From NCBI RefSeq assembly GCF_900103885.1, contig NZ_FNIM01000008.1, positions 1-64,000 of the forward strand: a stretch of 64,000 bases of DNA, in the 5' to 3' direction. The translations under genes were made by a program, and so were the position numbers. Source of the stretch: Actinomyces ruminicola (GTDB lineage: Bacteria; Actinomycetota; Actinomycetes; Actinomycetales; Actinomycetaceae). Positions 10,813 through 22,001 of the stretch are shown piece by piece. The notes below the pieces were generated by a model that was not told where the DNA came from, did not search any database, and saw nothing but the letters and a program-made list of their open reading frames with translations. Within the stretch, counting starts at the first letter, position 1. Every line of letters begins with the position of its first letter.

Positions 10813-12057
10813 TCACTCCTCGGAGCGCGACACGGCGATGGCCGCGGCCGCCGCCCGCGCCCGCTCGCGCGCGGCCTCGACGTCGTCGGCTGTGGCGACG
10901 GCGACCCCCATGCGGCGTCCCGGATGCGCGTCGGGCTTGCCGAACAGGCGCACGTCGCTGCCCGGCACCGCCAGTGCCTCGGCGACGCCCCGGTAGGTCG
11001 CCCCGGTGTCGGCCCCGCACTCGACGGGCGACTTGACGACGGCGGAGGCGCCGGGGGAGCGCAGCGCCGTGTCCACCGGCAGCCCCAGCAGCGCCCGGGC
11101 GTGCAGCTCGAACTCGCTCAGCCGCTGGCTCGCCATGGTGACCATGCCGGTGTCGTGCGGCCGGGGGGAGACCTCCGAGAACAGCACCTCCTGGCCGCAG
11201 ATGAACAGTTCCACGCCGAACAGGCCCCAGCCCCCGAGCGCCCCGGTGACCGCCGCGGCCACCTCCTGCGCGCGCCGCAGCGCCGGCTGGGGCAGCGGGT
11301 GTGGCTGCCAGGACTCCACGTAGTCGCCGTCGACCTGCCGGTGTCCGACCGGCTCGCAGAAGGAGGTGACGGTCTCACCGGTGCGCGGGTCGCGGGAGCG
11401 GACCGTGAGCAGGGTGATCTCGGAGTCGAAGTCGACGAAGCCCTCCACGATCACCCGGCCCCGGTCCACCCTCCCCTCCGCGGCGGCCAGGCGCCAGGCG
11501 GCCGCCACGTCGTCGGGGCCGCGCAGTAAGGACTGGCCGTGCCCGGAGGATGACATCACCGGCTTGACGATGCACGGATAGCCGACCTGCTCGGCCCCGG
11601 CGGCCAGCTCCGCGGCGGAGGAGGCGAAGGCGTAGGGGCTCGTGGGCAGGCCGAGCTCCTCCGCGGCCAGCCTGCGGATGCCCTCCCGGTCCATGGTCAG
11701 TCGGGCGGCGCGCGCCGTCGGCACCACCCGCACCCGCCCGGTGTCCTCCAGGGTCACCAGCGCATCGGTGGCCAGCGCCTCGATCTCCGGGACGACGATC
11801 TGCGCCCCGGTCGACTCAATCGCCGCAGTCAGAGCCGCCGGGTCGGACATGTCCACGGTCAGGGCGTGATGGGCGACCTGCTGCGCGGGAGCACCCGCGT
11901 AGCGGTCAATGGCGGTTACCTCCACGCCCAGGCGCATGAGCGCGATCGTCACCTCCTTGCCGAGTTCGCCGGAGCCGAGCAGCACCACCCTGGTTGCCGA
12001 CGGCGTCCCCGGGGTGCCGAGACCGGCTGCGGGGGTGGGGGATTGGGATGCGGTCAC
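10813..12057 (-). CDS. purT: Formate-dependent GAR transformylase 2
   Basis: PurT converts glycinamide ribonucleotide to formyl-GAR using ATP and formate, an alternative third step of purine synthesis. The 414-residue product has a Rossmann-type start ([21 protein letters not shown]), an ATP-grasp domain ([33 protein letters not shown]) and metal/ATP residues in [20 protein letters not shown]. The frame is open upstream, but a GTG at 12057 is preceded by GGAGG at the right distance and gives a protein close to the family's 390-odd residues; I chose that start. It runs opposite to the genes on both sides. Confidence 0.93.
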   Translation of the reverse strand: MTASQSPTPAAGLGTPGTPSATRVVLLGSGELGKEVTIALMRLGVEVTAIDRYAGAPAQQVAHHALTVDMSDPAALTAAIESTGAQIVVPEIEALATDALVTLEDTGRVRVVPTARAARLTMDREGIRRLAAEELGLPTSPYAFASSAAELAAGAEQVGYPCIVKPVMSSSGHGQSLLRGPDDVAAAWRLAAAEGRVDRGRVIVEGFVDFDSEITLLTVRSRDPRTGETVTSFCEPVGHRQVDGDYVESWQPHPLPQPALRRAQEVAAAVTGALGGWGLFGVELFICGQEVLFSEVSPRPHDTGMVTMASQRLSEFELHARALLGLPVDTALRSPGASAVVKSPVECGADTGATYRGVAEALAVPGSDVRLFGKPDAHPGRRMGVAVATADDVEAARERARAAAAAIAVSRSEE

Positions 12058-12189
12058 GGTCGCCTCCAAGTCGATGCGTGCGCCGGGCGCGGTCGCGCCC
12101 GGGCGGTTCGGCGCCGCGGCGCCGAGTGCTGCTACCACGCTACCGAAACTCCACGCGCCCATCACAGCCGGTTGTGCCATGCTGGGGGC

Positions 12190-13302
12190 ATGGATGCACT
12201 GGACCGAACCGACCCCGGCCGCGCGTCGGCCGAAGGCCGCGGCCCCAACCAGATCCCCCCGTCGGTCCCCGTCGGCGGTTCCCGGTCAGCCACCCCGCTT
12301 CCCGCGGGCGTGCCCCCGCGGCGGCCGGTGCGCCACGCCGCCGGAGCGGAGACGACGGACTCGGCCCGCAACCCGGTCAAGGACACGGTTCCGCGCGGCA
12401 TCCCGGCCATTGATGAGGCGGCGGCCCCGGTGCCGCCGGCCAAGCGGCCGGAGATGATCATCGTCACCGGCATGTCCGGTGCAGGGCGCTCTCGGGCCGC
12501 CAACGCCCTGGAGGATCTCGACTGGTACGTGGTCGACAACCTGCCCCCGCAGCTGCTGCCGGCGCTGGCCGGCATGATGACCACCGTCGGGGCGGGCGTG
12601 CACCGACTGGCCGCCGTCGTCGATGTGCGCAGCCGCGAGTTCTTCGCCTCCTTCATGCAGTACCTGGGGCAGCTGCGCGACGGCGGCGTCGACGTGCGCC
12701 TGATCTTCCTGGACGCCTCCGACGCCGTCCTCATCCGCCGCTTCGAGTCCTCCCGCCGCCCCCACCCGCTGCAGGGAACCGGCTCCATCCTGGACGGCAT
12801 CGAGCACGAGCGCACGCTCCTGGCGGGGCTCAAGGGCACCGCCGACGAGGTCATCAACACCACCGACTACTCGGTGCACGACCTGGCCCGCCGCATCCGC
12901 GAGCTGGTCGCGCACGAGTCCGACCTGGCCCTGCGGGTAACGGTCATGTCCTTCGGGTTCAAGTACGGCCTGCCGATGGACGCCGACCACGTCCTGGACG
13001 TGCGCTTCATCCCCAACCCCTACTGGGTTACGGAGCTGCGGCATCTGACCGGGCGGGACGCCCCCGTGGCCGAGTACGTGTTCCAGCAGGACGGTGCGGC
13101 CGCCTTCGTCGACGGCTACGTTAACCTGCTGATTCCGGCGCTGCCCCGCTATGTCGACGAGCTGAAGCCAAATGTCACCATCGCGGTGGGCTGCACCGGC
13201 GGCAAGCACCGCTCGGTCGCCTCCGCCGAACGAATCGCCGCGAGCCTACGGGCCGTCGGCTTCAAGGTCTCGGTGCAGCACCGGGACCTGGGCAGGGAGT
13301 GA
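12190..13302 (+). CDS. rapZ: RapZ-family nucleotide-binding protein
   Basis: The protein has 370 residues. A P-loop lies at about 94-101 (GMSGAGRS) and is followed by [19 protein letters not shown], and the C-terminal domain shows [20 protein letters not shown] and [10 protein letters not shown]. These are diagnostic of the RapZ (YvcJ) family, which binds nucleotides and, in E. coli, RNA and a sugar metabolite controlling GlmS. The first 85 residues form a Pro/Ala/Arg-rich extension absent from most homologues, so a later start cannot be excluded, although no good one was found. It is followed by yvcK and whiA, the classic Gram-positive trio. CATGCT six bases before the ATG may be a -10 for a leaderless message. 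Confidence 0.92.
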   Translation: MDALDRTDPGRASAEGRGPNQIPPSVPVGGSRSATPLPAGVPPRRPVRHAAGAETTDSARNPVKDTVPRGIPAIDEAAAPVPPAKRPEMIIVTGMSGAGRSRAANALEDLDWYVVDNLPPQLLPALAGMMTTVGAGVHRLAAVVDVRSREFFASFMQYLGQLRDGGVDVRLIFLDASDAVLIRRFESSRRPHPLQGTGSILDGIEHERTLLAGLKGTADEVINTTDYSVHDLARRIRELVAHESDLALRVTVMSFGFKYGLPMDADHVLDVRFIPNPYWVTELRHLTGRDAPVAEYVFQQDGAAAFVDGYVNLLIPALPRYVDELKPNVTIAVGCTGGKHRSVASAERIAASLRAVGFKVSVQHRDLGRE

Positions 13303-13309
13303 GGCGGAT

Positions 13310-14383
13310 ATGAGCATGACGCCGAGCGACCAGCGGAGCGCGGCTCCGAGTCAGGACGCCGACACCGCCACCCGGACGGCCCGCGCCACCATAGACGCCG
13401 CCGGCTGGCGCCGACGCGGGGAGGAGGGGCCGGCAGTAGTAGCCCTCGGCGGCGGGCACGGCCTGTCCGCCACGCTGCGGGCCCTGCGCCACGTCACCCA
13501 CCGGCTCACGGCCGTGGTCACCGTCGCCGACGACGGCGGTTCCTCCGGGCGCCTGCGCCGCGAGTTCGACTGCCTGCCGCCCGGGGACCTGCGCATGGCC
13601 CTGGCGGCCCTCACCGACGAGACCGAGTGGGGACTGACCTGGCGCGACGTGCTGCAGCACCGCTTCTCCGGCGAGGGTGAGCTGGACAACCACGCCCTGG
13701 GCAACCTGCTGATCCTGGCGCTGTGGCAGCTGCTCGGCGACGAGGTCGAGGGGCTGGACTGGGTGGGTCGGCTGCTGAGCATTCACGGCCGTGTCATCCC
13801 CATGAGCGCCTCCCCGCTGGTGATCGAGGCGGATATCGTCGACGGCGACCACCGTCAGCGCGTCTCCGGCCAGGTCGCCGTCGCCACCACCCGCGGCCGC
13901 ATGGAGCACGTGCGCGTGGTCCCCGAGGACGCCGACGCCCACCCCGAGGCGATCCGCGCCATCGACGCCGCCGACTGGGTGATCCTGGGCCCCGGCTCCT
14001 GGTACACCTCCGTGCTGCCGCACCTGATCCTGCCGTCCATGCGTCGGGCGCTGGTGAGCACGCGCGCCCGCAAGCTCGTGGTGCTGAACCTGTCGGCCCA
14101 GAGCGGCGAGACCGACGACATGACCGTGGCCGACCACCTGCGCGTCCTGGCCGACTACGCCCCCGAGCTGCGCCTGGACGTGGTCGTCGCCGACCCCAGC
14201 GTGGTCGAGGACGTCGCCGACCTGGAGGCCGTAGCCGCATCCATGGGGGCGGTGCTCGTGCTGCGGCAGGTGCGCACCGGGGACGCGCTGTGCCACCATG
14301 ACCCGTTGCGGCTGGCAGCCGTCTTCCGCGACGCCTTCGACGGCGTCGTGGGGGACATCACCTCGCCGCCGCGCGGGGCCTGA
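13310..14383 (+). CDS. yvcK: YvcK/CofD-like gluconeogenesis factor
   Basis: This 357-residue protein has the glycine-rich nucleotide-sugar site [17 protein letters not shown], followed by [17 protein letters not shown] and [13 protein letters not shown], the YvcK signature. YvcK binds UDP-GlcNAc and links carbon state to cell-wall precursor synthesis. The ATG at 13310 follows a GAGGCGG site 7 bases after the rapZ stop; an earlier in-frame start would lie inside rapZ and is unlikely. The first 35 residues are a variable polar tail. It is probably co-transcribed with rapZ and whiA. Confidence 0.93.
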   Translation: MSMTPSDQRSAAPSQDADTATRTARATIDAAGWRRRGEEGPAVVALGGGHGLSATLRALRHVTHRLTAVVTVADDGGSSGRLRREFDCLPPGDLRMALAALTDETEWGLTWRDVLQHRFSGEGELDNHALGNLLILALWQLLGDEVEGLDWVGRLLSIHGRVIPMSASPLVIEADIVDGDHRQRVSGQVAVATTRGRMEHVRVVPEDADAHPEAIRAIDAADWVILGPGSWYTSVLPHLILPSMRRALVSTRARKLVVLNLSAQSGETDDMTVADHLRVLADYAPELRLDVVVADPSVVEDVADLEAVAASMGAVLVLRQVRTGDALCHHDPLRLAAVFRDAFDGVVGDITSPPRGA

Positions 14384-14435
14384 CCGCCCCGCACAACTAA
14401 CCATCTCACCCGCCACAGGACCAGGAGCACCACCA

Positions 14436-15416
14436 ATGTCGCTGACGGTGACCGTCAAGGACGAGCTCGCACGCGTGACCACCGACAACGCCGCTCAGAG
14501 GCGTGCCGAGGTGGCCTCCATGCTGCGCTTCGCCGGCGGCCTGCACCTCGTGTCCGGCCGCATCGTCGTCGAGGCGGAACTCGACCACGGCGGCGCCGTG
14601 CGGCGGCTGCACCGCGACCTGCGGGAGCTGTTCGGCATGACCCCCGAAGTACTGGTCGTGCAGGCCGGCTCGCTGCACCGCGGCAGCCGCTACGTGCTGC
14701 GCGTGGCCGACCGGGGCCGGGACCTGGCCCGGCTGACCGGCCTGGTGGACGCCCACGGGCGCCCGGTGCGCGGCATGCCCGTCGCCGTCGTCCAGGGCGG
14801 CCGCAACGCCTCGGCGGCCGCCTGGCGCGGCGCCTTCCTGGCCCGCGGCTCGCTGACCGAGCCCGGTCGCTCCTCGGCCCTGGAGGTCACCTGCCCGGGC
14901 AGCGAGGCCGCGCTCGCCCTGGTCGGCGCCGCCCGCCGCTTCGAAGTGGCCGCCAAGGCCCGGGAGGTGCGCGGTGCCGACCGGGTGGTGGTGCGCGACG
15001 GCGAGGCGATCAGCGTCCTGCTGCAGCGGATGGGGGCGGTGGAGGCGAACGCCATCTGGGTGGAACGGCGCTCCCGGCGTGAGACTCGCGGCACCGCCAA
15101 CCGCCTGGCCAACTTCGACGACGCGAACCTGCGGCGCTCGGTGCGCGCCGCCGTCACCTCCGGCGCCCGGGTGGAGCGCGCCTTCGAGATCCTGGGCGAC
15201 GACGTGCCCGAGCACCTGGTGCAGGCAGGCCGGCTGCGCATCCAGAACAAGCAGGCCAGCCTGGAGGAGCTCGGCCGCATGGCCGATCCGCAGCTGACCA
15301 AGGACGCGGTGGCCGGGCGCATCCGCCGCCTACTGGCCATGGCGGACAAGCGCGCCCACGAGCTGGGCATCCCGGACACCGAGTCGGTGCTCACCCAGGA
15401 CATGCTCGACATGTGA
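14436..15416 (+). CDS. whiA: Sporulation-type regulator WhiA
   Basis: This 326-residue DNA-binding protein combines a LAGLIDADG-like N-terminal domain ([20 protein letters not shown], then [19 protein letters not shown]) with a C-terminal helix-turn-helix ([20 protein letters not shown]). In Streptomyces WhiA works with WhiB; in non-sporulating Gram-positives it acts in cell division. The linker [14 protein letters not shown] is highly conserved. The ATG comes 52 bases after yvcK. Its position after rapZ and yvcK is the standard arrangement. Confidence 0.95.
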   Translation: MSLTVTVKDELARVTTDNAAQRRAEVASMLRFAGGLHLVSGRIVVEAELDHGGAVRRLHRDLRELFGMTPEVLVVQAGSLHRGSRYVLRVADRGRDLARLTGLVDAHGRPVRGMPVAVVQGGRNASAAAWRGAFLARGSLTEPGRSSALEVTCPGSEAALALVGAARRFEVAAKAREVRGADRVVVRDGEAISVLLQRMGAVEANAIWVERRSRRETRGTANRLANFDDANLRRSVRAAVTSGARVERAFEILGDDVPEHLVQAGRLRIQNKQASLEELGRMADPQLTKDAVAGRIRRLLAMADKRAHELGIPDTESVLTQDMLDM

Positions 15417-15480
15417 GATGTATCCGCGTGTTCGCCCGTGGCGTGCCCGAACCCGCACGGCGGCAGACGTGTGAGGCTAG

Positions 15481-16596
<1,116 letters not shown>

Positions 16597-16637
16597 GCTC
16601 GGGCAGACACAAGTCCTCACATTGTGAGCACCTGACG

Positions 16638-16672
16638 GACGCCCGCGCACGCCACCCGCGTGCGCGGGCGTC
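16638..16672 (+). terminator. Strong hairpin between gap and pgk
   Basis: A perfect 15-bp stem (gacgcccgcgcacgc and its complement) with a 5-base loop lies 41 bases after the gap stop. No T-run follows. It could partly terminate, or stabilise the 3' end of gap mRNA so that gap is expressed above pgk. Confidence 0.65.
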
Positions 16673-16726
16673 CGCCCGTTCATCCCAGTCAACACACTCA
16701 ATCCCATCTCAACACTGCGAGGTTCC

Positions 16727-17920
16727 ATGAAGACCATCGAGTCCCTGGGCGATCTGCAGGGCAAGCGCGTCCTGGTCCGCTCCGACTTCAACGTTCCGCT
16801 CGACGACGACAAGAACATCACCGACGACGGCCGCATCCGCGCCGCCCTGCCGACCCTCAAGACGCTGCTCGACGCCGGCGCCAAGGTCATCGTGGCCGCC
16901 CACCTGGGCCGTCCCAAGGGCAAGGTCAACCCCGACTTCTCGCTCGCCCCGGTCGCCACGCGGCTGGCCGAACTGGCCGGCGTGAAGGTCACGCTGGCCG
17001 AGGACACCGTGGGTGAGAGCGCCAAGGCCGCCGTCGCCGCCCTGGAGCCCGGCAACATCGTCCTGCTCGAGAACGTGCGTTTCAACGCCGCCGAGACCTC
17101 CAAGGACGACGCCGAGCGCGCCGCCTTCGCCGAGCAGCTCGCCGCCCTGGCCGACGTGTTCGTCTCCGACGGCTTCGGCGTCGTGCACCGCAAGCAGGCC
17201 TCCGTCTACGACGTGGCCCGTATCCTTCCGGCCGCCTCCGGGCTGCTGGTCGCCAAGGAGATCGAGTCCCTCGGCAGGGCCGTCAACAACCCCGAGCGGC
17301 CCTACACCGTGGTGCTGGGCGGCTCCAAGGTCTCCGACAAGCTCGGCGTCATCGCCAACCTGCTGGGCAAGGCCGACCGTCTCCTGATCGGCGGCGGCAT
17401 GGCCTACACCTTCCTCGCCGCCCAGGGCTACGAGGTAGGCACCTCCCTGCTGGAGCAGGACCAGATCGACACCGTCAAGGGCTACCTGGCCACCGCCAAG
17501 GCCAACGGCGTGGAGCTGCTCCTGCCCGTCGACACCGTCGTCGCCCCCGAGTTCAAGCCGGACGCCCCGGCCACGGTCGTCGCCGCCGACGCCATTCCCG
17601 CCGACCAGATGGGTCTGGACATCGGTCCCAAGACCCGGGAGCTGTTCGCCCAGGCGATCGCCACCTCCAAGACTGTCGTCTGGAACGGCCCCATGGGCGT
17701 GTTCGAGTTCCCGGCCTTCGCCGAGGGCACCAAGGCGGTCGCCGAGGCGATCTCCTCCTCCGACGCCTTCTCCGTGATCGGTGGCGGTGACTCCGCCGCG
17801 GCCGTGCGCACGCTTGGCTTCGACGAGTCCACCTTCTCCCACATCTCCACCGGGGGCGGCGCCTCCCTGGAGCTGCTGGAGGGCAAGACGCTGCCCGGCA
17901 TCGCGGTCCTCGAGGACTGA
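16727..17920 (+). CDS. pgk: Phosphoglycerate kinase
   Basis: The 397-residue enzyme transfers the acyl phosphate of 1,3-bisphosphoglycerate to ADP. Family marks are [16 protein letters not shown] near the start, AAHLGRPKG, the mid-protein [15 protein letters not shown] and the nucleotide site [10 protein letters not shown] near the end. Length matches the bacterial norm. The ATG is preceded by a weak GAGG. It lies between gap and tpiA on the same strand. Confidence 0.98.
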   Translation: MKTIESLGDLQGKRVLVRSDFNVPLDDDKNITDDGRIRAALPTLKTLLDAGAKVIVAAHLGRPKGKVNPDFSLAPVATRLAELAGVKVTLAEDTVGESAKAAVAALEPGNIVLLENVRFNAAETSKDDAERAAFAEQLAALADVFVSDGFGVVHRKQASVYDVARILPAASGLLVAKEIESLGRAVNNPERPYTVVLGGSKVSDKLGVIANLLGKADRLLIGGGMAYTFLAAQGYEVGTSLLEQDQIDTVKGYLATAKANGVELLLPVDTVVAPEFKPDAPATVVAADAIPADQMGLDIGPKTRELFAQAIATSKTVVWNGPMGVFEFPAFAEGTKAVAEAISSSDAFSVIGGGDSAAAVRTLGFDESTFSHISTGGGASLELLEGKTLPGIAVLED

Positions 17921-17960
17921 CGGCCCCAACCAATTCCATCCCACATTAAGGAAGCGCATT

Positions 17961-18740
17961 ATGAGCAACCGCACCCCGCTGATGGCGGGCAACTGGAAGA
18001 TGAACCTCGATCACCTCGAGGCCAACCACCTGGTGCAGGGCCTGGCCATGGCCCTGAGCGATGCCGGCCACGACTACTCCAAGTGCGAGGTCCTGGTCAT
18101 TCCGCCGTTCACGGACATCCGCTCGGTCCAGACGGTGGTCGAGGCCGACGGGCTCGACATCAAGTACGGCGCCCAGGACGTGTCCATCCACGACAACGGC
18201 GCCTACACCGGTGAGATCTCCACCTCCATGCTCACCAAGCTCGGCTGCACCTACGTGGTCATGGGCCACTCCGAGCGCCGCGAGTACCACAACGAGTCCG
18301 ACGAGCTGGTCGGCGCCAAGGCCCGCAAGGTCCTGGACGCCGGCATGACCCCGATCCTGTGCTGTGGCGAGGCCCTCGAGGTCCGCAAGGCCGGCACCCA
18401 CGTGGAGTTCGTGCTCGCCCAGATCCGTGCCGCGCTGGCCGGCTGGTCCGCCGAGGACGTCGCCAAGATCGTCATCGCCTACGAGCCCATCTGGGCCATT
18501 GGCACCGGCGAGACCGCCACCGCCGCCGACGCCCAGGAGGTGTGCGGCGCCATCCGTGAGGCCCTGCGCGCCGACTACGGCGACGCCACCGCCGAGGCCA
18601 CCCGCATCCTCTACGGCGGCTCCGCCAAGCCCGCCAACATCAAGGAGCTCATGGCCGAGGCCGACATCGACGGCGCCCTCGTCGGCGGCGCCTCGCTGAA
18701 GGCGGACTCCTTCGCGCAGATGGCCGGGTTCTACGCCTGA
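17961..18740 (+). CDS. tpiA: Triosephosphate isomerase
   Basis: The 259-residue TIM-barrel enzyme interconverts dihydroxyacetone phosphate and glyceraldehyde 3-phosphate. The active-site lysine is in MAGNWKMN, the electrophilic histidine in [10 protein letters not shown] and the catalytic glutamate in [12 protein letters not shown]. The phosphate-binding loop GGSAKPAN is near the end. The ATG at 17961 follows AAGGAAG. It is the last gene of the glycolytic run, followed by a strong hairpin. Confidence 0.98.
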   Translation: MSNRTPLMAGNWKMNLDHLEANHLVQGLAMALSDAGHDYSKCEVLVIPPFTDIRSVQTVVEADGLDIKYGAQDVSIHDNGAYTGEISTSMLTKLGCTYVVMGHSERREYHNESDELVGAKARKVLDAGMTPILCCGEALEVRKAGTHVEFVLAQIRAALAGWSAEDVAKIVIAYEPIWAIGTGETATAADAQEVCGAIREALRADYGDATAEATRILYGGSAKPANIKELMAEADIDGALVGGASLKADSFAQMAGFYA

Positions 18741-18794
18741 CCCGGGGGCCAGGCATGCCGGCTGATCGACCTGCCTGATCCTGCTGCGAGCAAC

Positions 18795-18831
18795 GTGTGC
18801 GCCCGGCTCCCCGGTGGAGCCGGGCGCACAC
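18795..18831 (+). terminator. Hairpin terminator after tpiA
   Basis: A 16-bp perfect stem (gtgtgcgcccggctcc and its complement) with the loop ccggt lies 54 bases after tpiA. It lacks a T-run, as is common in actinobacteria. It separates the glycolytic genes from secG. Confidence 0.65.
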
Positions 18832-18937
18832 ACGTGCAAGGAGCCGGGGATCGGGTATCCTCGCCGTGGACGAGGCGCCGGCCGCCTCACTGCGACCAGG
18901 GCCCAACCGGCCGGAATGACGACGAAGGGAATGCGGC

Positions 18938-19180
18938 GTGGGCGTGTTGACCATCATCCTGCAAGTGCTGCTGGTGCTTTCCAGCTTCTTCCTGATCATG
19001 ACGATCCTCATGCACAAGGGCAAGGGCGGCGGCCTGTCCGACATGTTCGGCGGCGGCATCTCCTCCTCAGCAGGCTCCTCCGGTGTCGCCGAACGCAACC
19101 TCAACCGCATCACCGTCGGCGTCGCCCTGCTGTGGGCCGCCACCATCATCGGCCTCGGGCTGGTCGCCCGCTTCGCCTGA
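18938..19180 (+). CDS. secG: Preprotein translocase subunit SecG
   Basis: This 80-residue protein has two hydrophobic helices ([18 protein letters not shown], and [20 protein letters not shown]) joined by the conserved loop [15 protein letters not shown]. SecG is the small third subunit of the SecYEG channel. The GTG start follows GAAGGGA. The gap-pgk-tpiA-secG order is common in actinobacteria. Confidence 0.93.
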   Translation: MGVLTIILQVLLVLSSFFLIMTILMHKGKGGGLSDMFGGGISSSAGSSGVAERNLNRITVGVALLWAATIIGLGLVARFA

Positions 19181-20199
19181 ACACACCGGACGGAACCATC
19201 ACTAAGCCGCACGCCGACACAGCTCCCGCAGAGCCTTCGGTCGTTGACCCCCGTGGGGACGCGCTTGAGCGGGCCCGCGCCGGCTACCTCGCTCACCTGC
19301 GGGTTGAACGCGGGCTGAGCCCCAATACGCTGGCGGCCTACGAGCGCGACCTGGGCCGCTACTGCCTGTTCCTGCGCAGCCGCTCCATTCAAGCCCCCGC
19401 CGCGGTCACCGAGGCCGACGTGTCCGCCTTCCTGGAGGCGCTGCGCACCGGCACCGACGGCGGTCGGCCGCTGGCCGCCTCCTCCGCCTCCCGCACCGTC
19501 ACCGCCGTGCGCGGCTGGCACAAGTTCCTCCACGCCGAGGGCGTCACCGACGCCGACCCGTCCGCGGCCGTGCGCCCGCCCCAGGTGGGCCGCAGGCTGC
19601 CCAAGGCCCTTACCGTGGACGAGGTTCGGCGCCTGCTGGAGTCCGCGGGCACCGACGACTCCCCGGTGTCCCTGAGGGACCGCGCCCTGCTGGAGCTGCT
19701 GTATGCCACGGGCGCTCGCATCTCGGAGGCGGTCGGCCTGGTCGTGGACGACCTGGACTCGGCCTCCGGCTGCCTGCGCCTGTTCGGCAAGGGCCGCAAG
19801 GAGCGGATCGTGCCCATGGGGCAGTACGCCTGGGAGGCCCTGGACGCCTATCTGGTGCGCGGCCGCCCCGTGCTGGCCGCGAAGGGACGGGGCGCGCCCG
19901 AGGTCTTTCTCAACACCCTCGGGCGGCCGCTGTCACGCCAGTCCGCCTGGGCGGTGCTCCAGCACGCCGCGCAGCGCGCCGCGCTGACCGACACCGCCGG
20001 CGATGACGACCGGCGCATCTCCCCGCACACGCTGCGCCACTCCTTCGCCACCCACCTGCTGGCCGGGGGAGCGGATGTGCGTGTCGTCCAGGAGATGCTC
20101 GGCCACGCCTCCGTCACCACCACCCAGATTTACACCAAGGTCACCGTTGACCACCTGCGCGAGGTCTACGCCACCAGCCACCCGCGGGCCCGTGGCTGA
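19132..20199 (+). CDS. xerD: Tyrosine recombinase XerD
   Basis: This site-specific recombinase resolves chromosome dimers at dif during division. The SAM-like N-terminal domain starts at [20 protein letters not shown]. The catalytic set is visible: Arg in [11 protein letters not shown], HxxR in [12 protein letters not shown], the second His in [12 protein letters not shown] and the tyrosine of that same motif. The start is unresolved. From the secG stop to the conserved domain there is no in-frame ATG, GTG or TTG. The nearest is the GTG at 19132, inside secG, with no ribosome binding site. A non-standard ATC at 19198, preceded by GGACGG, would give the more usual length. I list the GTG only because it is canonical. 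Confidence 0.9.
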   Translation: MGRHHHRPRAGRPLRLNTPDGTITKPHADTAPAEPSVVDPRGDALERARAGYLAHLRVERGLSPNTLAAYERDLGRYCLFLRSRSIQAPAAVTEADVSAFLEALRTGTDGGRPLAASSASRTVTAVRGWHKFLHAEGVTDADPSAAVRPPQVGRRLPKALTVDEVRRLLESAGTDDSPVSLRDRALLELLYATGARISEAVGLVVDDLDSASGCLRLFGKGRKERIVPMGQYAWEALDAYLVRGRPVLAAKGRGAPEVFLNTLGRPLSRQSAWAVLQHAAQRAALTDTAGDDDRRISPHTLRHSFATHLLAGGADVRVVQEMLGHASVTTTQIYTKVTVDHLREVYATSHPRARG

Positions 20200-20242
20200 C
20201 GGTCGGCGGGCCCGTCTGAGAGCCCCGCGGCGCCACTTCGAC

Positions 20243-20248
20243 TAGGCT
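20243..20248 (+). promoter_or_regulatory. -10 element for the leaderless parA-like gene
   Basis: TAGGCT ends six bases before the GTG start, with no ribosome binding site. The hexamer and spacing are identical to those before uvrC. Confidence 0.5.
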
Positions 20249-20254
20249 GCCCAT

Positions 20255-21142
20255 GTGAGTGACGCCAAGCAGCCCGGCCTGATCGACCCGCCCGAGAACT
20301 CCGCCCCGGGCCAGCAGGAGGAAGAGGAGAGGGTTTTCCCCGCCCCGGCGCCACTCGAGTCACACGGGCCGGCCCGCGTCATCGCCATGTGCAACCAGAA
20401 GGGCGGCGTCGGCAAGACCACCACCACCATCAACCTGGGTGCGGCGCTGGCCGAGTACGGGCGAAGGGTGCTGATTGTGGACTTCGACCCCCAGGGCGCG
20501 GCCAGCGCCGGCCTGGGCGTTAACGCCCACGAGCTGGACAAGACCGTCTACGACATGCTGGTGGCCGCCCGGCCCGACGTGCGTCCGATCATCCACTCCA
20601 CCTCCGTGGAGGGCCTGGACCTGGTGCCCGCCAACATCGACCTGTCCGCGGCCGAGGTGCAGCTGGTCGGCGAGGTCGCCCGCGAGCAGGCGCTCGCCCG
20701 CGTGCTGCGCCCCGTCCTGGACGACTACGACGCCGTCATCATCGACTGTCAGCCCTCACTCGGGCTGCTGACCGTCAACGCGCTCACCGCCGCCCACGGC
20801 GTCATCATCCCGCTGGAGACGGAGTTCTTCGCCCTGCGCGGCGTGGCCCTGCTGGTGGAGACCGTGGACCGGGTGCGGGACCGCATCAACCCCCGCCTGC
20901 AGATCGACGGCATCCTGGCCACCATGGTGGACCCGCGCACCCTCCACTCCCGGGAGGTGCTCGAGCGCCTGGCCGAGGCCTTCGGCGACAAGCTCTTCGA
21001 CACGCAGATCCGCCGCACCATCAAGTTCCCGGACGCCTCCGTAGCCGCCGAACCCATCACCAGCTACGCCTCCGGCCATCCCGGCGCAGAGGCATACCGG
21101 CGCCTGGCCCGAGAGGTCATCGCCCGCGGCAATGTCGCCTGA
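20255..21142 (+). CDS. ParA/Soj-family ATPase
   Basis: This 295-residue deviant Walker-A ATPase has IAMCNQKGGVGKTTTTINLG (near 44-63), the Walker B-like segment YDAVIIDCQPSLG and VLIVDFDPQGAAS. The first 40 residues are an acidic, Pro/Glu-rich tail. It precedes scpA by overlap (11 bases), the usual actinobacterial setting for a ParA paralogue distinct from the origin-proximal parAB pair; no ParB is encoded here. It probably acts with ScpAB/SMC or in positioning the chromosome; that is inference from context. The promoter looks leaderless. Confidence 0.9.
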   Translation: MSDAKQPGLIDPPENSAPGQQEEEERVFPAPAPLESHGPARVIAMCNQKGGVGKTTTTINLGAALAEYGRRVLIVDFDPQGAASAGLGVNAHELDKTVYDMLVAARPDVRPIIHSTSVEGLDLVPANIDLSAAEVQLVGEVAREQALARVLRPVLDDYDAVIIDCQPSLGLLTVNALTAAHGVIIPLETEFFALRGVALLVETVDRVRDRINPRLQIDGILATMVDPRTLHSREVLERLAEAFGDKLFDTQIRRTIKFPDASVAAEPITSYASGHPGAEAYRRLAREVIARGNVA

Positions 21143-22001
21143 GACCGCGGCCGGGACGCCTCCGGTCGCCCGGCAGCCGCAGCTGGAAACCCCGCCGGAG
21201 GACCCGGCCACGACGTCCGCCCCGGCCCAGGTTCCCGGCTTCAGCGTCAACCTGCCCCAGTTCGAGGGGCCCTTCGACCTGCTGCTCACCCTGATCGCCC
21301 GCAAGCGGCTCGACATCACCGAGCTGGCCCTGGCGGAGGTCACCGACGAGTTCATCGCCTACCTGCGCGCCGACTGGGACCTGGGGCGCGCCAGCGAGTT
21401 CCTGGTTGTCGCCTCCACCCTGCTGGCCCTCAAGGCTCACCGGCTCCTGCCGCACGACCCGGAGGACACGGACGAGGACATGGAGCTGCTGGAGGCCCGT
21501 GACCTGCTCTTCGCCCGCCTGCTGCAGTACCGCGCCTACAAGGAGGCGGCCGCCTCCTTCCGCGCCCGTGCCGAGACCGCCTCCCGCACCCACCCGCGCG
21601 TGGTGGCCCTGCCCCCCGAGCTGGCGGCGCTGCTGCCCCGGCTCGTGGCCACCATTGACGCCGAGGACCTGGCCCGCATCGCCGCGGACGTGTTCACCCG
21701 CCCGCGTGACCCCGGCGTGCAGACCGTCCACCTGCACGAGCGCGTCCCCGTGGGGGAGCAGCTGCGCCTGCTCGCCGACCGGCTGCGCCGCTGCGGCACG
21801 CTGACCTTCACGGAGCTGACCGCCGACGCGGGCCGCACCGCCGTCGTCGTCGCCCGCTTCCTGGCCCTGCTGATCCTGTACCGGCAGGGCGGGGTCGACC
21901 TGGCGCAGGACGCCCCCATGGAGGAGATCACCGTCGTCTGGCGCGGCGACGCGGAGGCGATCGGCATGGCGGCCCCCGAACTGGAGGAGGAGTTCGCATG
22001 A
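21132..22001 (+). CDS. scpA: Segregation and condensation protein A
   Basis: ScpA is the kleisin that bridges SMC heads. The 289-residue product has FSVNLPQFEGPFDLLLTLIA at 36-55 and KRLDITELALAEVTDEFIAYL directly after, both diagnostic. The C-terminal winged helix is around TFTELTADAGRTAVVVARFLALL. The preceding 35 residues are a variable Pro-rich tail. The ATG lies inside the end of the ParA gene and the stop overlaps the scpB start (ATGA), so the genes should be translationally coupled. Confidence 0.95.
   Translation: MSPETAAGTPPVARQPQLETPPEDPATTSAPAQVPGFSVNLPQFEGPFDLLLTLIARKRLDITELALAEVTDEFIAYLRADWDLGRASEFLVVASTLLALKAHRLLPHDPEDTDEDMELLEARDLLFARLLQYRAYKEAAASFRARAETASRTHPRVVALPPELAALLPRLVATIDAEDLARIAADVFTRPRDPGVQTVHLHERVPVGEQLRLLADRLRRCGTLTFTELTADAGRTAVVVARFLALLILYRQGGVDLAQDAPMEEITVVWRGDAEAIGMAAPELEEEFA

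Noticed and set aside
20255-21142. ParA as part of a plasmid partition or origin locus
   Set aside because: No parB, gidB or origin genes nearby; the overlap with scpA is the ordinary chromosomal arrangement.
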